Below, piece by piece: positions 1 through 5,851 of a DNA stretch of 6,146 nucleotides; positions within the stretch are counted from its first letter, which is position 1; every line of letters begins with the position of its first letter. The DNA comes from Acidobacteriaceae bacterium (GTDB taxonomy: Bacteria > Acidobacteriota > Terriglobia > Terriglobales > Acidobacteriaceae), in contig PLST01000483.1 in assembly GCA_003164255.1 (NCBI GenBank), positions 1 through 6,146 on the forward strand, read 5' to 3'. The notes under the pieces were generated by a model. It did no database searches and was not told the DNA's origin. It saw nothing but the letters and a program-made list of their open reading frames with translations. The position numbers and the translations under genes are program-made.

Positions 1-223
1 GCGGAACCTCCAGCACCTCCTGGCGAAGCGAAATGCGCACCATCTGGTCAAGCGGCCGGAAAACAAGAATTATGCCCGGTCCCTTCGGCGTTCCCAGCAC
101 TCGGCCCAGGCGGAAGATGACCCCGCGCTCATACTCTCGAAGAATCTTGATGGAATTCAGTAAATAAAGCACAACAATGGCGATCAAAACCAGCATCGGA
201 ATGGGCAAATCGGAGATGGACAT
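1..223 (-). CDS. Slipin / stomatin-like SPFH (band 7) membrane protein, N-terminal part
   Basis: This is the first 74 codons of a slipin; the rest lies beyond the left edge. A short N-terminal hydrophobic segment (about residues 8-22, LPIPMLVLIAIVVLYLL) is followed by the slipin signature: I-K-I-L-R-E-Y-E-R-G-V-I-F-R-L-G-R at residues 25-41, then K-G-P-G at 47-50 and the start of the SPFH domain (R-P-L-D at 56-59). Slipins are monotopic membrane scaffolds that oligomerise and organise membrane microdomains. The ATG at 223 is preceded by a GAGG Shine-Dalgarno about 8-11 nt upstream. The gene starts 37 nt after the nfeD stop on the same strand, so the two are probably co-transcribed; in archaea and bacteria such slipins are the usual partners, and in one archaeal case the substrate, of the neighbouring NfeD protease. 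Family assignment is firm; C-terminal features cannot be seen. Confidence 0.93.
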   Translation of the reverse strand, partial: MSISDLPIPMLVLIAIVVLYLLNSIKILREYERGVIFRLGRVLGTPKGPGIILVFRPLDQMVRISLRQEVLEVP

Positions 224-260
224 TTGAGTTACCTCAGCACGGATTGTACTCCCCTGTGAT

Positions 261-1613
261 TCACGCGACTGCGTTCGGAGGCGTCACTGTCGCATCCGAA
301 GTCACCCGCAACAAATTCTCTTCGTGGCTCACCACGCGCAGGCTGGCGCCCTTCGCCACCGGTTCCGGCGCCACCGCCCGCCAGATCTCTCCCTCCACCA
401 GCACGTGTCCCTCTGGGGTTAGCGGCTCCATGGCAACCGCGCGGCATCCCACCATGGCGTCGGCGCCGAGCAGGGCTTTCCTGCTTCGCGCCCGCACCGC
501 CAATCGAACCAGAAAAACCGTGATTCCGCCGAACCCCGCGCTCACAGCAAAGGCCACCCAAGGAGTAATGCGCATCTCCGGCACCGGCGCGGCAACCAAC
601 GTGAGCATTCCAAACGTCAGGCAGATAATGCCGGCAACCGCCAGCACGCCATGCGCGCCAAATTTTGCTTCAAGCAGCAGCAGAATCAGCGCCGCAACCA
701 GTAGCAGAACCGCCGTGAAACGGATTGGCAGCAGATTCAGCGCAAATATGGCCAGTAGCACCATCAGTGTTCCCAGTGCGCCCGGCACAATCGTTCCCGG
801 TGAGTTGAATTCCAGGTAGATCAACAGCGCCCCGCCCACCAGAAGCAACAGAGCGATATTGGGGTCCACCAGCCAGCCAAGCAGTTCGTCGCGCAGCGAC
901 GGGCGAATCACTTCAATGCGCGCATTGGCCACGTGCAGCGTCAGCTTCGATCCGTCCAGCCGGGTAATCACTCGCCCGTCCAGCGCCGTCAGCAGTTCTG
1001 CGTCGTTATTCGCAATCAGGTCAATCAAGTGCTGGTTCAGCGCTTCCTCGGCCGTATACGAGTGCGAGGTCTGCAGTGCCGCCGTCGCCGCTTCCGCGTT
1101 GCGGTTGCGCCGGGTCACGTACGAGCGCAGAAACGCCTCGGCATCGTTCTCCACCTTTTGTGCTTCCGTGTCATCGGGCTTACCACCCATGAAGACCACA
1201 TGCGCCGCGCCTGCCTCGGTCCCCGGGGCCATGGCCGCCACGTCTGAAGCCTCAAGCAGAAAGAATCCCGCCGAGCCGGCGCGCGCGCCCGACGGGCCCA
1301 CAAACACAATCACCGGCACCTTTGAGGCCATCATCGCCGCAACCATTGCGCGCATTGACTCCACCAGTCCGCCCGGCGTGTCCATCTCCACCAGCAGCGC
1401 CTGTGCCCCATCCCGATTGGCGCGCGCAAGGGCCTGCGTCAGCTCGCCTTCGGTCACCGGCTGCACCGTGTCTTTTAGAACAAACTTGTCCACAAGGGGA
1501 CTTGGGGATTGCGCCTGCTGCGCGCCAACCAGCGAGCCCGCGACTCCGCCGAGGCCGATCCCCACAAGGCAGACTGCAATTCTCAATGCCGAAACGCGTT
1601 TGCGCTGGACCAT
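261..1613 (-). CDS. nfeD: NfeD-family membrane-bound serine protease (long form, ClpP-class)
   Basis: A 450-residue long-form NfeD. An N-terminal signal or anchor segment (about 9-31) leads into a ClpP/SppA-like protease domain (about 40-235). It carries the D-T-P-G-G-L motif at 78-83 and the nucleophile motif R-A-G-S-A-G at 111-116, so Ser114 is the likely nucleophile. M-A-P-G-T-E-A-G-A follows at 128-136. Lys153, in A-Q-K-V-E-N-D-A, is placed like the catalytic lysine of the archaeal homologue PH1510 (Ser-Lys dyad). A membrane region of four to five helices covers about 252-372, including the conserved E-F-N-S-P-G-T-I-V-P-G (268-278). The C-terminal NfeD OB-fold is about 384-440 (M-V-G...E-G-E-I-W-R-A...L-R-V). 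The ATG at 1613 has an AGAGGAG Shine-Dalgarno 6 nt upstream. By family knowledge it cleaves membrane proteins, notably stomatin-type partners, and the next gene downstream is a slipin. All expected domains and both dyad residues are present, so it looks intact and active. Confidence 0.95.
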   Translation of the reverse strand: MVQRKRVSALRIAVCLVGIGLGGVAGSLVGAQQAQSPSPLVDKFVLKDTVQPVTEGELTQALARANRDGAQALLVEMDTPGGLVESMRAMVAAMMASKVPVIVFVGPSGARAGSAGFFLLEASDVAAMAPGTEAGAAHVVFMGGKPDDTEAQKVENDAEAFLRSYVTRRNRNAEAATAALQTSHSYTAEEALNQHLIDLIANNDAELLTALDGRVITRLDGSKLTLHVANARIEVIRPSLRDELLGWLVDPNIALLLLVGGALLIYLEFNSPGTIVPGALGTLMVLLAIFALNLLPIRFTAVLLLVAALILLLLEAKFGAHGVLAVAGIICLTFGMLTLVAAPVPEMRITPWVAFAVSAGFGGITVFLVRLAVRARSRKALLGADAMVGCRAVAMEPLTPEGHVLVEGEIWRAVAPEPVAKGASLRVVSHEENLLRVTSDATVTPPNAVA

Positions 1614-1618
1614 GGCTT

Positions 1619-1631
1619 GCTCCTCTGGAGC
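1619..1631 (-). promoter_or_regulatory. Short hairpin covering the nfeD ribosome binding site
   Basis: On the minus strand GCTCC and GGAGC are separated by AGA, a perfect 5-bp stem with a 3-nt loop that contains most of the nfeD Shine-Dalgarno (AGAGGAG). If formed in the mRNA it would partly mask the ribosome binding site. The stem is short and may be chance; the inverted repeat is seen directly, regulation is inference. Confidence 0.3.
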
Positions 1632-1652
1632 TTCGAACCAACTATCGATCTA

Positions 1653-1658
1653 ACTATA
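1653..1658 (-). promoter_or_regulatory. Possible -10 element for nfeD-slipin
   Basis: TATAGT on the minus strand, five of six matches to the sigma-70 -10 consensus, lies about 40 nt upstream of the nfeD start inside the 107-bp gap after the TPR gene. No good -35 box sits 16-18 bp upstream; a TTGGCG is present but only 12 bp away. ATAGTT occurs twice, at 1652-1657 and 1640-1645, overlapping and following this box. It suggests that nfeD-slipin can be transcribed apart from the TPR gene, but support is weak. Confidence 0.3.
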
Positions 1659-1720
1659 GGACTGATTCCCCGCCAATTCGTAGGAGGCACGTCACACCAG
1701 CATCGGAGACCAACCTTCTA

Positions 1721-3466
1721 CTACTTTCCCTGCCCGGCCTTCGCCTTTACCGCGCGAACCAGGTCCTGCGCCGCCTGGCTTTGCGGATCCAGCTTGAGTG
1801 CTTCCGCCCCCTCATTCAGCGCCTCATTCAGGTGGCTGTCTGCCAGATCCAGCCTTCCCAGCACAAGGTACGCGTCCACGCGTGGCTCAAGCTCCAGGGC
1901 GACGTGGGCTTCCTTGCGGGCGCCATCGGCAGCCCCGGTGCGCTCGCTTACCATCGCCAGCCCGGCGTGGGCTTCCGCGCACTTGCCGTCGGCGACCACC
2001 GCCGCCTGGTAAAGCCGTTCGGCCTCCAGCAGCAGGCCCCGATCCAGAAATCCCGCTGCCTGCGCCGAAAGCGCCCGCGCCCGCTCCAGCGGCGCGAGCT
2101 CCGCAAGCCGCGAAGCGCCCATCTGGTCCATCATTTGCGCAGCCTGCCGGAACGCGGCAGCATCGAAACTGCGCACAATTCGCTCCAGCGGATCCGCCGA
2201 TGCCTCCGCGTCTGGGCTGGTTTTGGCTGCGCCCTCCGGGCTGGTTTTCGCCGCATCCGGTCCGGCTGCCGGGGTCGGTTTGGGAACTGCCGGCTTCTTC
2301 CACGCTGTTTCCAGCGCCTGTGCCTCTTCGTCGCCCGGCCTCAGCTTCAGGCACTGGTCCAGCTCGTTCAGTGCCGCTGGAGTCTGGCCGTGCCTCTCCA
2401 GGCTCACCGCGAGATTGAAGTGGTAGTCCGGCGAGCTCGGATCCACCTCTTCGGCTTTGATAAACAGGTCGGTGCCATCGTGCCCCTGCCGGCTCTGGGC
2501 AACGCCTTCATTGTTCACAACCTCTGCCAGTGGCAGAATCCTCGCGACCGCCGCAAATGCCTGTTCCGCCTTCTTGTAATCGCCTGAGAACAGCAGCGAG
2601 AGGCCCCGGTAGTAGCCGGCCTCAAGTCCATCCTCTCCGTTCCTGTCCACCTTGGCGAACGCGTCTGCCGCCTGCTCATAATGCTGGCCGTTATACGCCT
2701 CGCGGCCCAGTGCCATCCACGCCGGGCTGAACTCCGGGCTCAGCTTCACGGCCTTCTCCAGGTCGGCCAGCCGCTCCGCCTGGTCGGGCTCCGTAATGCC
2801 GCGGACGTACTGCTCAAATGCGTCCAGCTTGATGCCTTTTCCGGCGTCGACAAACGTCTCCTCTGAGCCGCTGAAACCCGGATCCAGCTCCCGGGTCAGT
2901 TTCCACGCCAGCGAGTCGAACACGTCGATCAGGTCCTTCAAATCGCCGCGCGCCGTCACCGCCTCGCTCATGCGTAGCGCCGGTACGTCGACCAGCCGCG
3001 CCTCGGCCACAATCGAATTCCCGTCCAGAATGTAGCTGCCCACCACAATCGAATCGGCGTCCAGCGTCTGCGCCAGCTTCACCGAACTGGCACGCGAGGG
3101 ATTGAAGCCCTCAGGCAGCCCCAGGTGGTCCAGCGCATACATCCGGTCGGCCCGGCTCATCGGCTCAAAACCGGCCGACAGAAAGCGGCTGCTCTCGAGC
3201 TCCGCGGCGGCCTCGCGAATCCAGTCCAGGCTGGGTTGGCCGGTGCGGTTCTCAAAGGGAAGTACCAGCAGAATGCGCCCGTGGTCGGCTCCCGCTGAAG
3301 GTCCAGCTCCGCCGCTCCCCGCCTGGCCCATCGCGTAAATCCTCGGCGAGCCGGTCAGCGCCAGCGCCAGTCCAATGCCGGCAGCGAAACGCCGCCAGCC
3401 AAAAATTCGGATTGAATAAAATGGTTGCACAACAGCCTGATTATAGGCGGTGGGCCTTTGGTTCAT
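1721..3466 (-). CDS. Secreted TPR-repeat protein with N-terminal TolB/FlgO-like domain
   Basis: A 581-residue protein from the ATG at 3466. After a signal-like segment (F-A-A-G-I-G-L-A-L-A-L-T-G-S, about 27-40; possible cleavage near I-Y-A, about residue 45) comes a domain of about 63-195. It begins R-I-L-L-V-L-P-F-E-N-R-T-G and continues with L-D-W-I-R-E-A, M-S-R-A-D-R and D-S-I-V-V-G-S-Y, the pattern of TolB/FlgO/CsgG-like N-terminal domains. TPR-like helical repeats fill about 215-385 (for example F-S-P-A-W-M-A-L-G and D-Y-H-F-N-L-A-V-S-L). A Pro/Ala/Lys-rich linker (about 391-425) with a duplicated K-T-S-P unit separates them from a second TPR block (about 435-575). Such proteins are taken to be periplasmic or envelope-associated scaffolds; the partner is unknown. 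The start is uncertain: GTG at 3490 and GTG at 3430 are also in frame, none has a convincing Shine-Dalgarno, and the 3430 start would give the most typical signal peptide. The gene precedes nfeD by 107 bp on the same strand. Confidence 0.85.
   Translation of the reverse strand: MNQRPTAYNQAVVQPFYSIRIFGWRRFAAGIGLALALTGSPRIYAMGQAGSGGAGPSAGADHGRILLVLPFENRTGQPSLDWIREAAAELESSRFLSAGFEPMSRADRMYALDHLGLPEGFNPSRASSVKLAQTLDADSIVVGSYILDGNSIVAEARLVDVPALRMSEAVTARGDLKDLIDVFDSLAWKLTRELDPGFSGSEETFVDAGKGIKLDAFEQYVRGITEPDQAERLADLEKAVKLSPEFSPAWMALGREAYNGQHYEQAADAFAKVDRNGEDGLEAGYYRGLSLLFSGDYKKAEQAFAAVARILPLAEVVNNEGVAQSRQGHDGTDLFIKAEEVDPSSPDYHFNLAVSLERHGQTPAALNELDQCLKLRPGDEEAQALETAWKKPAVPKPTPAAGPDAAKTSPEGAAKTSPDAEASADPLERIVRSFDAAAFRQAAQMMDQMGASRLAELAPLERARALSAQAAGFLDRGLLLEAERLYQAAVVADGKCAEAHAGLAMVSERTGAADGARKEAHVALELEPRVDAYLVLGRLDLADSHLNEALNEGAEALKLDPQSQAAQDLVRAVKAKAGQGK
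2210..2257 (-). repeat. 24-bp imperfect tandem duplication in the TPR protein linker
   Basis: Two adjacent 24-bp units (2210-2233 and 2234-2257) match at 18 of 24 positions and share the 11-mer GGGCTGGTTTT (plus strand) at 2214 and 2238. They encode two copies of an eight-residue K-T-S-P-x-x-x-A unit in the low-complexity linker between the two TPR blocks. The unit length is a multiple of three, so the frame is kept. It is probably a replication-slippage product in a disordered spacer. Confidence 0.6.
3440..3445 (-). promoter_or_regulatory. Consensus -10 hexamer near the start of the TPR gene
   Basis: A perfect TATAAT on the minus strand lies inside the annotated N-terminus of the TPR gene (start taken at 3466). 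It ends 9 nt before the in-frame GTG at 3430, so a transcript from it would begin at or just before that codon, which would mean an almost leaderless mRNA and a shorter protein. No matching -35 box is found 17 bp upstream (GGATGA). It may be chance. Confidence 0.25.
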
Positions 3467-3542
3467 CCCTTCGGCCCGCCCTTGCTCCACTCAGGTTGCG
3501 TGGAATTCCGACGCCACCACAGCCAGCCTTCACAGCTCCGTG

Positions 3543-3548
3543 TATACT
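3543..3548 (+). promoter_or_regulatory. Possible -10 element for the plus-strand membrane protein gene
   Basis: TATACT, five of six matches to the sigma-70 -10 consensus, lies 52 nt upstream of the ATG at 3601 in the divergent intergenic region. The hexamer 17 bp upstream (CAGCCA) does not resemble a -35 box. The overlapping palindrome GTATAC also gives a TATACA on the other strand, so the direction is not certain from this element alone. Confidence 0.25.
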
Positions 3549-3600
3549 TCCCGCAATCCAGGCCCGTTCTCGCTGGCCACCATGCAGTCGAGGCCAATTG

Positions 3601-4110
3601 ATGCCGTTGTCTCCGGAATCCGAACCCAACAGCACCATCCTCTTTCGCAACGGCGCCGTCTTCGTCGCCTTCTGCAGGACCGTCAGTGTGGCTACTGCCG
3701 TCCTGGCCGCATTCATGGGTCTCTTCGTTATCGTCTCGCTCTTTCCCCTGGCAGGCATCACCTGGGCTCGCGCTCTCCAGGCTTTATGCTGGTTCTTCGG
3801 CGCCTTCTCTTTTGCTTCCATGTGCCCGTATCTGTGGACCTACGGCAACCGACTGAGCTTCTACCATGTGCAGCTTGACCCGTATGGTGTTGAATTCCTC
3901 TTCGGAACAAAAAACAACCCTAACCGGGTTCGCATGGCCTGGGACCAGGTCCGCGCCGTCCAGCACATGCGCGTCGCTGGCGCCCATCAGTACACCGTCG
4001 TCGCAAAAGACGGCAGCTCCGCCACACTTTCGTCCAGCATCTTCTTCCATACAAAGAAAATCGCGCAACTCATCGCCGCCCGCGCCCATATTTCCGTTGA
4101 AGATGTCTGA
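3601..4110 (+). CDS. Small membrane protein with two N-terminal helices and a PH-like C-terminal domain
   Basis: A 169-residue protein that I do not recognise as a named family. Two hydrophobic helices lie at about 27-49 and 56-78, joined by a short loop (P-L-A-G-I-T-W-A-R). A soluble domain follows (about 83-165), with alternating short strands, L-D-P-Y-G-V-E-F-L-F-G, V-R-M-A-W-D-Q-V-R-A-V, Y-T-V-V-A-K-D-G-S, and a closing amphipathic helix F-H-T-K-K-I-A-Q-L-I-A-A-R-A. The order 'D-x-x-G-V-x-F ... W-D-x-V ... strand ... C-terminal helix' is like bacterial PH-like domains fused to two transmembrane helices; this is inference from pattern. The ATG at 3601 is chosen because GAGG lies 7 nt upstream and the hydrophobic segment follows soon after. 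The same frame is open back to an ATG at 3412, but that stretch overlaps the divergent TPR gene and looks like non-coding read-through. It is the only plus-strand gene here and converges on the glycosyltransferase gene. Confidence 0.78.
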   Translation: MPLSPESEPNSTILFRNGAVFVAFCRTVSVATAVLAAFMGLFVIVSLFPLAGITWARALQALCWFFGAFSFASMCPYLWTYGNRLSFYHVQLDPYGVEFLFGTKNNPNRVRMAWDQVRAVQHMRVAGAHQYTVVAKDGSSATLSSSIFFHTKKIAQLIAARAHISVEDV

Positions 4111-4150
4111 CCTGCCGGTCTCGCCAACCCATCTCGCTCAAAGCAATACA

Positions 4151-4220
4151 AGCTGATAGCTGATAGCTGAAAGCTCGACCTTCGAGGCCACTGGCTAGAA
4201 GCTAGGAGCTAGAAGCTGAT
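4151..4220. repeat. Phased heptamer array, unit AGCTNNN, ten units
   Basis: A period-7 array in the convergent gap. Units on the plus strand are AGCTGAT at 4151 and 4158, AGCTGAA at 4165, AGCTCGA at 4172, CCTTCGA at 4179, GGCCACT at 4186, GGCTAGA at 4193, AGCTAGG at 4200, AGCTAGA at 4207 and AGCTGAT at 4214. The outer blocks are clear; the two central units are degenerate, but the 7-bp phase holds across them. The self-complementary AGCT core recurs once per unit. A short inverted repeat (CTCGA, loop CCT, TCGAG; 4174-4186) lies in the middle. No T-tract follows on either strand, so a standard intrinsic terminator is not supported. The last units overlap the 3' end of the glycosyltransferase gene. 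Similar heptamer arrays are known in cyanobacteria (STRR elements). Confidence 0.85.
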
Positions 4221-5807
4221 GTTCAGCCTCGCCTCCACCTGGCGATCGAACCGGATCAGCGCAACCCACATGCCATCGTCGTCGCGCTTCCACACCATCG
4301 TGCCGCCCAGTTGCCGCGCAATCAGCTCCGGCGGCAAGTCATGGTGCAGTCCAAAGAACCGCTCGTCCAGCGCTTCGCTCCACGGGCCCAGGCTCAACAA
4401 CGGCGACGGCGGCTCGTACTTCGTTGAAAACACCAGCGCCGCGGAATACTTTTCCGGCTCAGCTTGCGCGCGGGCAATCTGCGCCTCGCTGAAGTCGTCA
4501 ATTGCTTCCACGTCCCACGGTTCCTTCACATAGCCCAGCTCGGGCCGCTTCAGTTCGTCCGTCATGGGCCACGCTGAAAGCACGGTTGCGCCGGGATAGC
4601 GATGTTCAAGCTGGTAAATCCCCGCCATCTGCAGCCGCACCACGCGCGCGTATGCCAGGTTGTCCTCCGGCGCAAACCCATACGGCGGATTCACGAATAG
4701 AGCCAGCACAAACGCCGCCGCTGAAAACACCGCTAGCGACTGCCAGAAAGGCACGCGCCGATAAAACGCAGTCACGGCCACCAGCAGCACCAGCGGATAC
4801 ATGGGCAGCAGGTAGCGCGTCAGCAGCGCTCCGCCCAACACGCTGAACACCACCGCATTCGCCACCAGCAAAGCCAGGATGCGCCCCCGCTCCCTGCGCC
4901 CGATCGTGGCCCGCTCGCGCCCTTCCGCATCCGGCCTCGGATCCAGAAGCATCGCAGCAATGCCCAGCATTACCGGCACAAACATGTTCATGTGCGCCGT
5001 CAGGTGAAGAATGCGATGGCCGAACGCGGCCAGCATCCGCAGCGGATCGAGCGTGGCCTGCGCGTTGTAGCGCAGAAACTCGGGATTGCCAAACAGGAAT
5101 CCCGTCTTGAAATAGTGCCAGCCGTACCACGCCGCCAACGGCAAAAGACAACTCAACAACCACGCCGCCTCGACCAGCAGCTTCTTCCGCGCCTGCGGTA
5201 GCGATCGAACCGCCTCCAACCCATCCATCGCTGCCAGCGTCAGCGGAATGCAAATGGCCGTCTCCTTTGAGAGCGCCGCGGCCGCAAACCATAACGCAGC
5301 CGCCCAGGGCTTCCGGTCCCGCTCCGGCAGCACGTACACCAGCCCCCACAACGAACAGGCCGCCGCAAAAATATCCGCATGGGCCAGCGAACTCTGCGCA
5401 AACCAGATTGGATACAGCCCCGTCAGCACCACCGTCCAGAAGGCAACCAGCGGCACGCCCATCAGCCTCATGGCCAGCCGCCACACCGCCAGCAGCCCCA
5501 GCGAAGCCACCATCAGCACCGCCTCGCGCGTCACCTCCGGAAAGAATCCGGATGCCTTCCACCACAGCGCCAGGTAGATGCTCGGCAGCGGCGGATGAGC
5601 GTTGGTCAGTGTGGTCACGGGAATCAGCGAGCCTGTCCGGAAAAAATCCCACGCCGCTGGAATGTAATACCCGGCCTCGTCCCAGTAGTAGGGCACGCGC
5701 AGCAGCGTGAAGTGGCTCGCATACAGCGCCGCAAAGATGACCGGAAAGATCATCCACAGTGGCAGCGGCGCGTCCAGCCGTGGCTCAATGAGTCTCTTCA
5801 AGCGCAA
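4209..5807 (-). CDS. GT-C family membrane glycosyltransferase (GT39 / ArnT-like)
   Basis: A 532-residue polytopic protein resembling polyprenyl-phosphate-sugar-dependent glycosyltransferases of the PMT/ArnT type, which move a sugar from a lipid carrier to an acceptor on the outer face of the inner membrane. The first helix (about 16-36) is followed by the loop motif Y-Y-W-D-E-A-G-Y-Y (40-48), with Asp43 as the expected catalytic acid/base residue. N-A-H-P-P-L (69-74) comes next, then A-H-A-D-I-F-A-A (142-149) and L-S-K-E-T (179-183), all in typical places. I count about 10-11 hydrophobic segments up to residue 372, then a soluble, presumably periplasmic C-terminal domain (about 390-532). Sugar and acceptor cannot be read from sequence. 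The start is TTG at 5807: an in-frame TGA lies directly before it and GAGGG lies 7 nt upstream (5815-5819); the next ATG is at codon 19, inside the first helix. It follows the DUF3467 gene by 44 nt. Its stop codon lies inside a heptamer repeat. Confidence 0.9.
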   Translation of the reverse strand: MRLKRLIEPRLDAPLPLWMIFPVIFAALYASHFTLLRVPYYWDEAGYYIPAAWDFFRTGSLIPVTTLTNAHPPLPSIYLALWWKASGFFPEVTREAVLMVASLGLLAVWRLAMRLMGVPLVAFWTVVLTGLYPIWFAQSSLAHADIFAAACSLWGLVYVLPERDRKPWAAALWFAAAALSKETAICIPLTLAAMDGLEAVRSLPQARKKLLVEAAWLLSCLLPLAAWYGWHYFKTGFLFGNPEFLRYNAQATLDPLRMLAAFGHRILHLTAHMNMFVPVMLGIAAMLLDPRPDAEGRERATIGRRERGRILALLVANAVVFSVLGGALLTRYLLPMYPLVLLVAVTAFYRRVPFWQSLAVFSAAAFVLALFVNPPYGFAPEDNLAYARVVRLQMAGIYQLEHRYPGATVLSAWPMTDELKRPELGYVKEPWDVEAIDDFSEAQIARAQAEPEKYSAALVFSTKYEPPSPLLSLGPWSEALDERFFGLHHDLPPELIARQLGGTMVWKRDDDGMWVALIRFDRQVEARLNISF

Positions 5808-5814
5808 TCAATCG

Positions 5815-5819
5815 CCCTC
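5815..5819 (-). promoter_or_regulatory. Ribosome binding site that fixes the TTG start of the glycosyltransferase gene
   Basis: GAGGG on the minus strand with a 7-nt spacer to TTG at 5807. An in-frame TGA sits directly before the TTG, so no upstream start is possible, and the next ATG (codon 19) would cut into the first membrane helix. Confidence 0.65.
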
Positions 5820-5826
5820 GGGGCTG

Positions 5827-5847
5827 TTCCCTATTCCCTATTCCCTG
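5827..5847. repeat. Three-copy heptamer repeat upstream of the glycosyltransferase gene
   Basis: TTCCCTA at 5827 and 5834 and TTCCCTG at 5841 (plus strand), three 7-bp units in direct tandem. They lie in the 44-nt gap between the DUF3467 stop and the glycosyltransferase start, just upstream of its ribosome binding site. On the mRNA strand the units are purine-rich (GGGAATA-like). The unit sequence is unrelated to the AGCTNNN array at the other end of the gene but has the same period. Confidence 0.75.
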
Positions 5848-5851
5848 CTCC

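Noticed and set aside
244..819. Plus-strand open frame of 191 codons antisense to nfeD
   Set aside because: It is Ser/Thr/Ala-rich shadow coding opposite a clear NfeD C-terminal region, with no support of its own.
1322..2587. Long plus-strand open frame (421 codons) across the nfeD/TPR gene boundary
   Set aside because: It is antisense to two well-supported genes, spans their intergenic gap, is rich in Arg/Pro/Ala/Leu as expected from a GC-rich shadow frame, and shows no domain pattern.
3412..3600. N-terminal extension of the plus-strand membrane protein to the ATG at 3412
   Set aside because: The extra 63 residues are Pro/Arg-rich and overlap the 5' end of the divergent TPR gene; the ATG at 3601 has a well-placed GAGG and directly precedes the first hydrophobic helix.
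4111..4208. Bidirectional intrinsic terminator in the convergent gap
   Set aside because: The only clear hairpin (4174-4186) has a 5-bp stem and no T-tract follows on either strand, so the region is described as a repeat rather than a terminator.
4151..4220. CRISPR array
   Set aside because: The repeated unit is 7 bp with no unique spacers of normal length, and no cas genes are present.
4606..5757. Minus-strand open frame of 383 codons inside the glycosyltransferase gene
   Set aside because: It lies in another frame of the same strand, is Gly/Ala-rich, and lacks motifs; the glycosyltransferase frame carries all family motifs over the same DNA.
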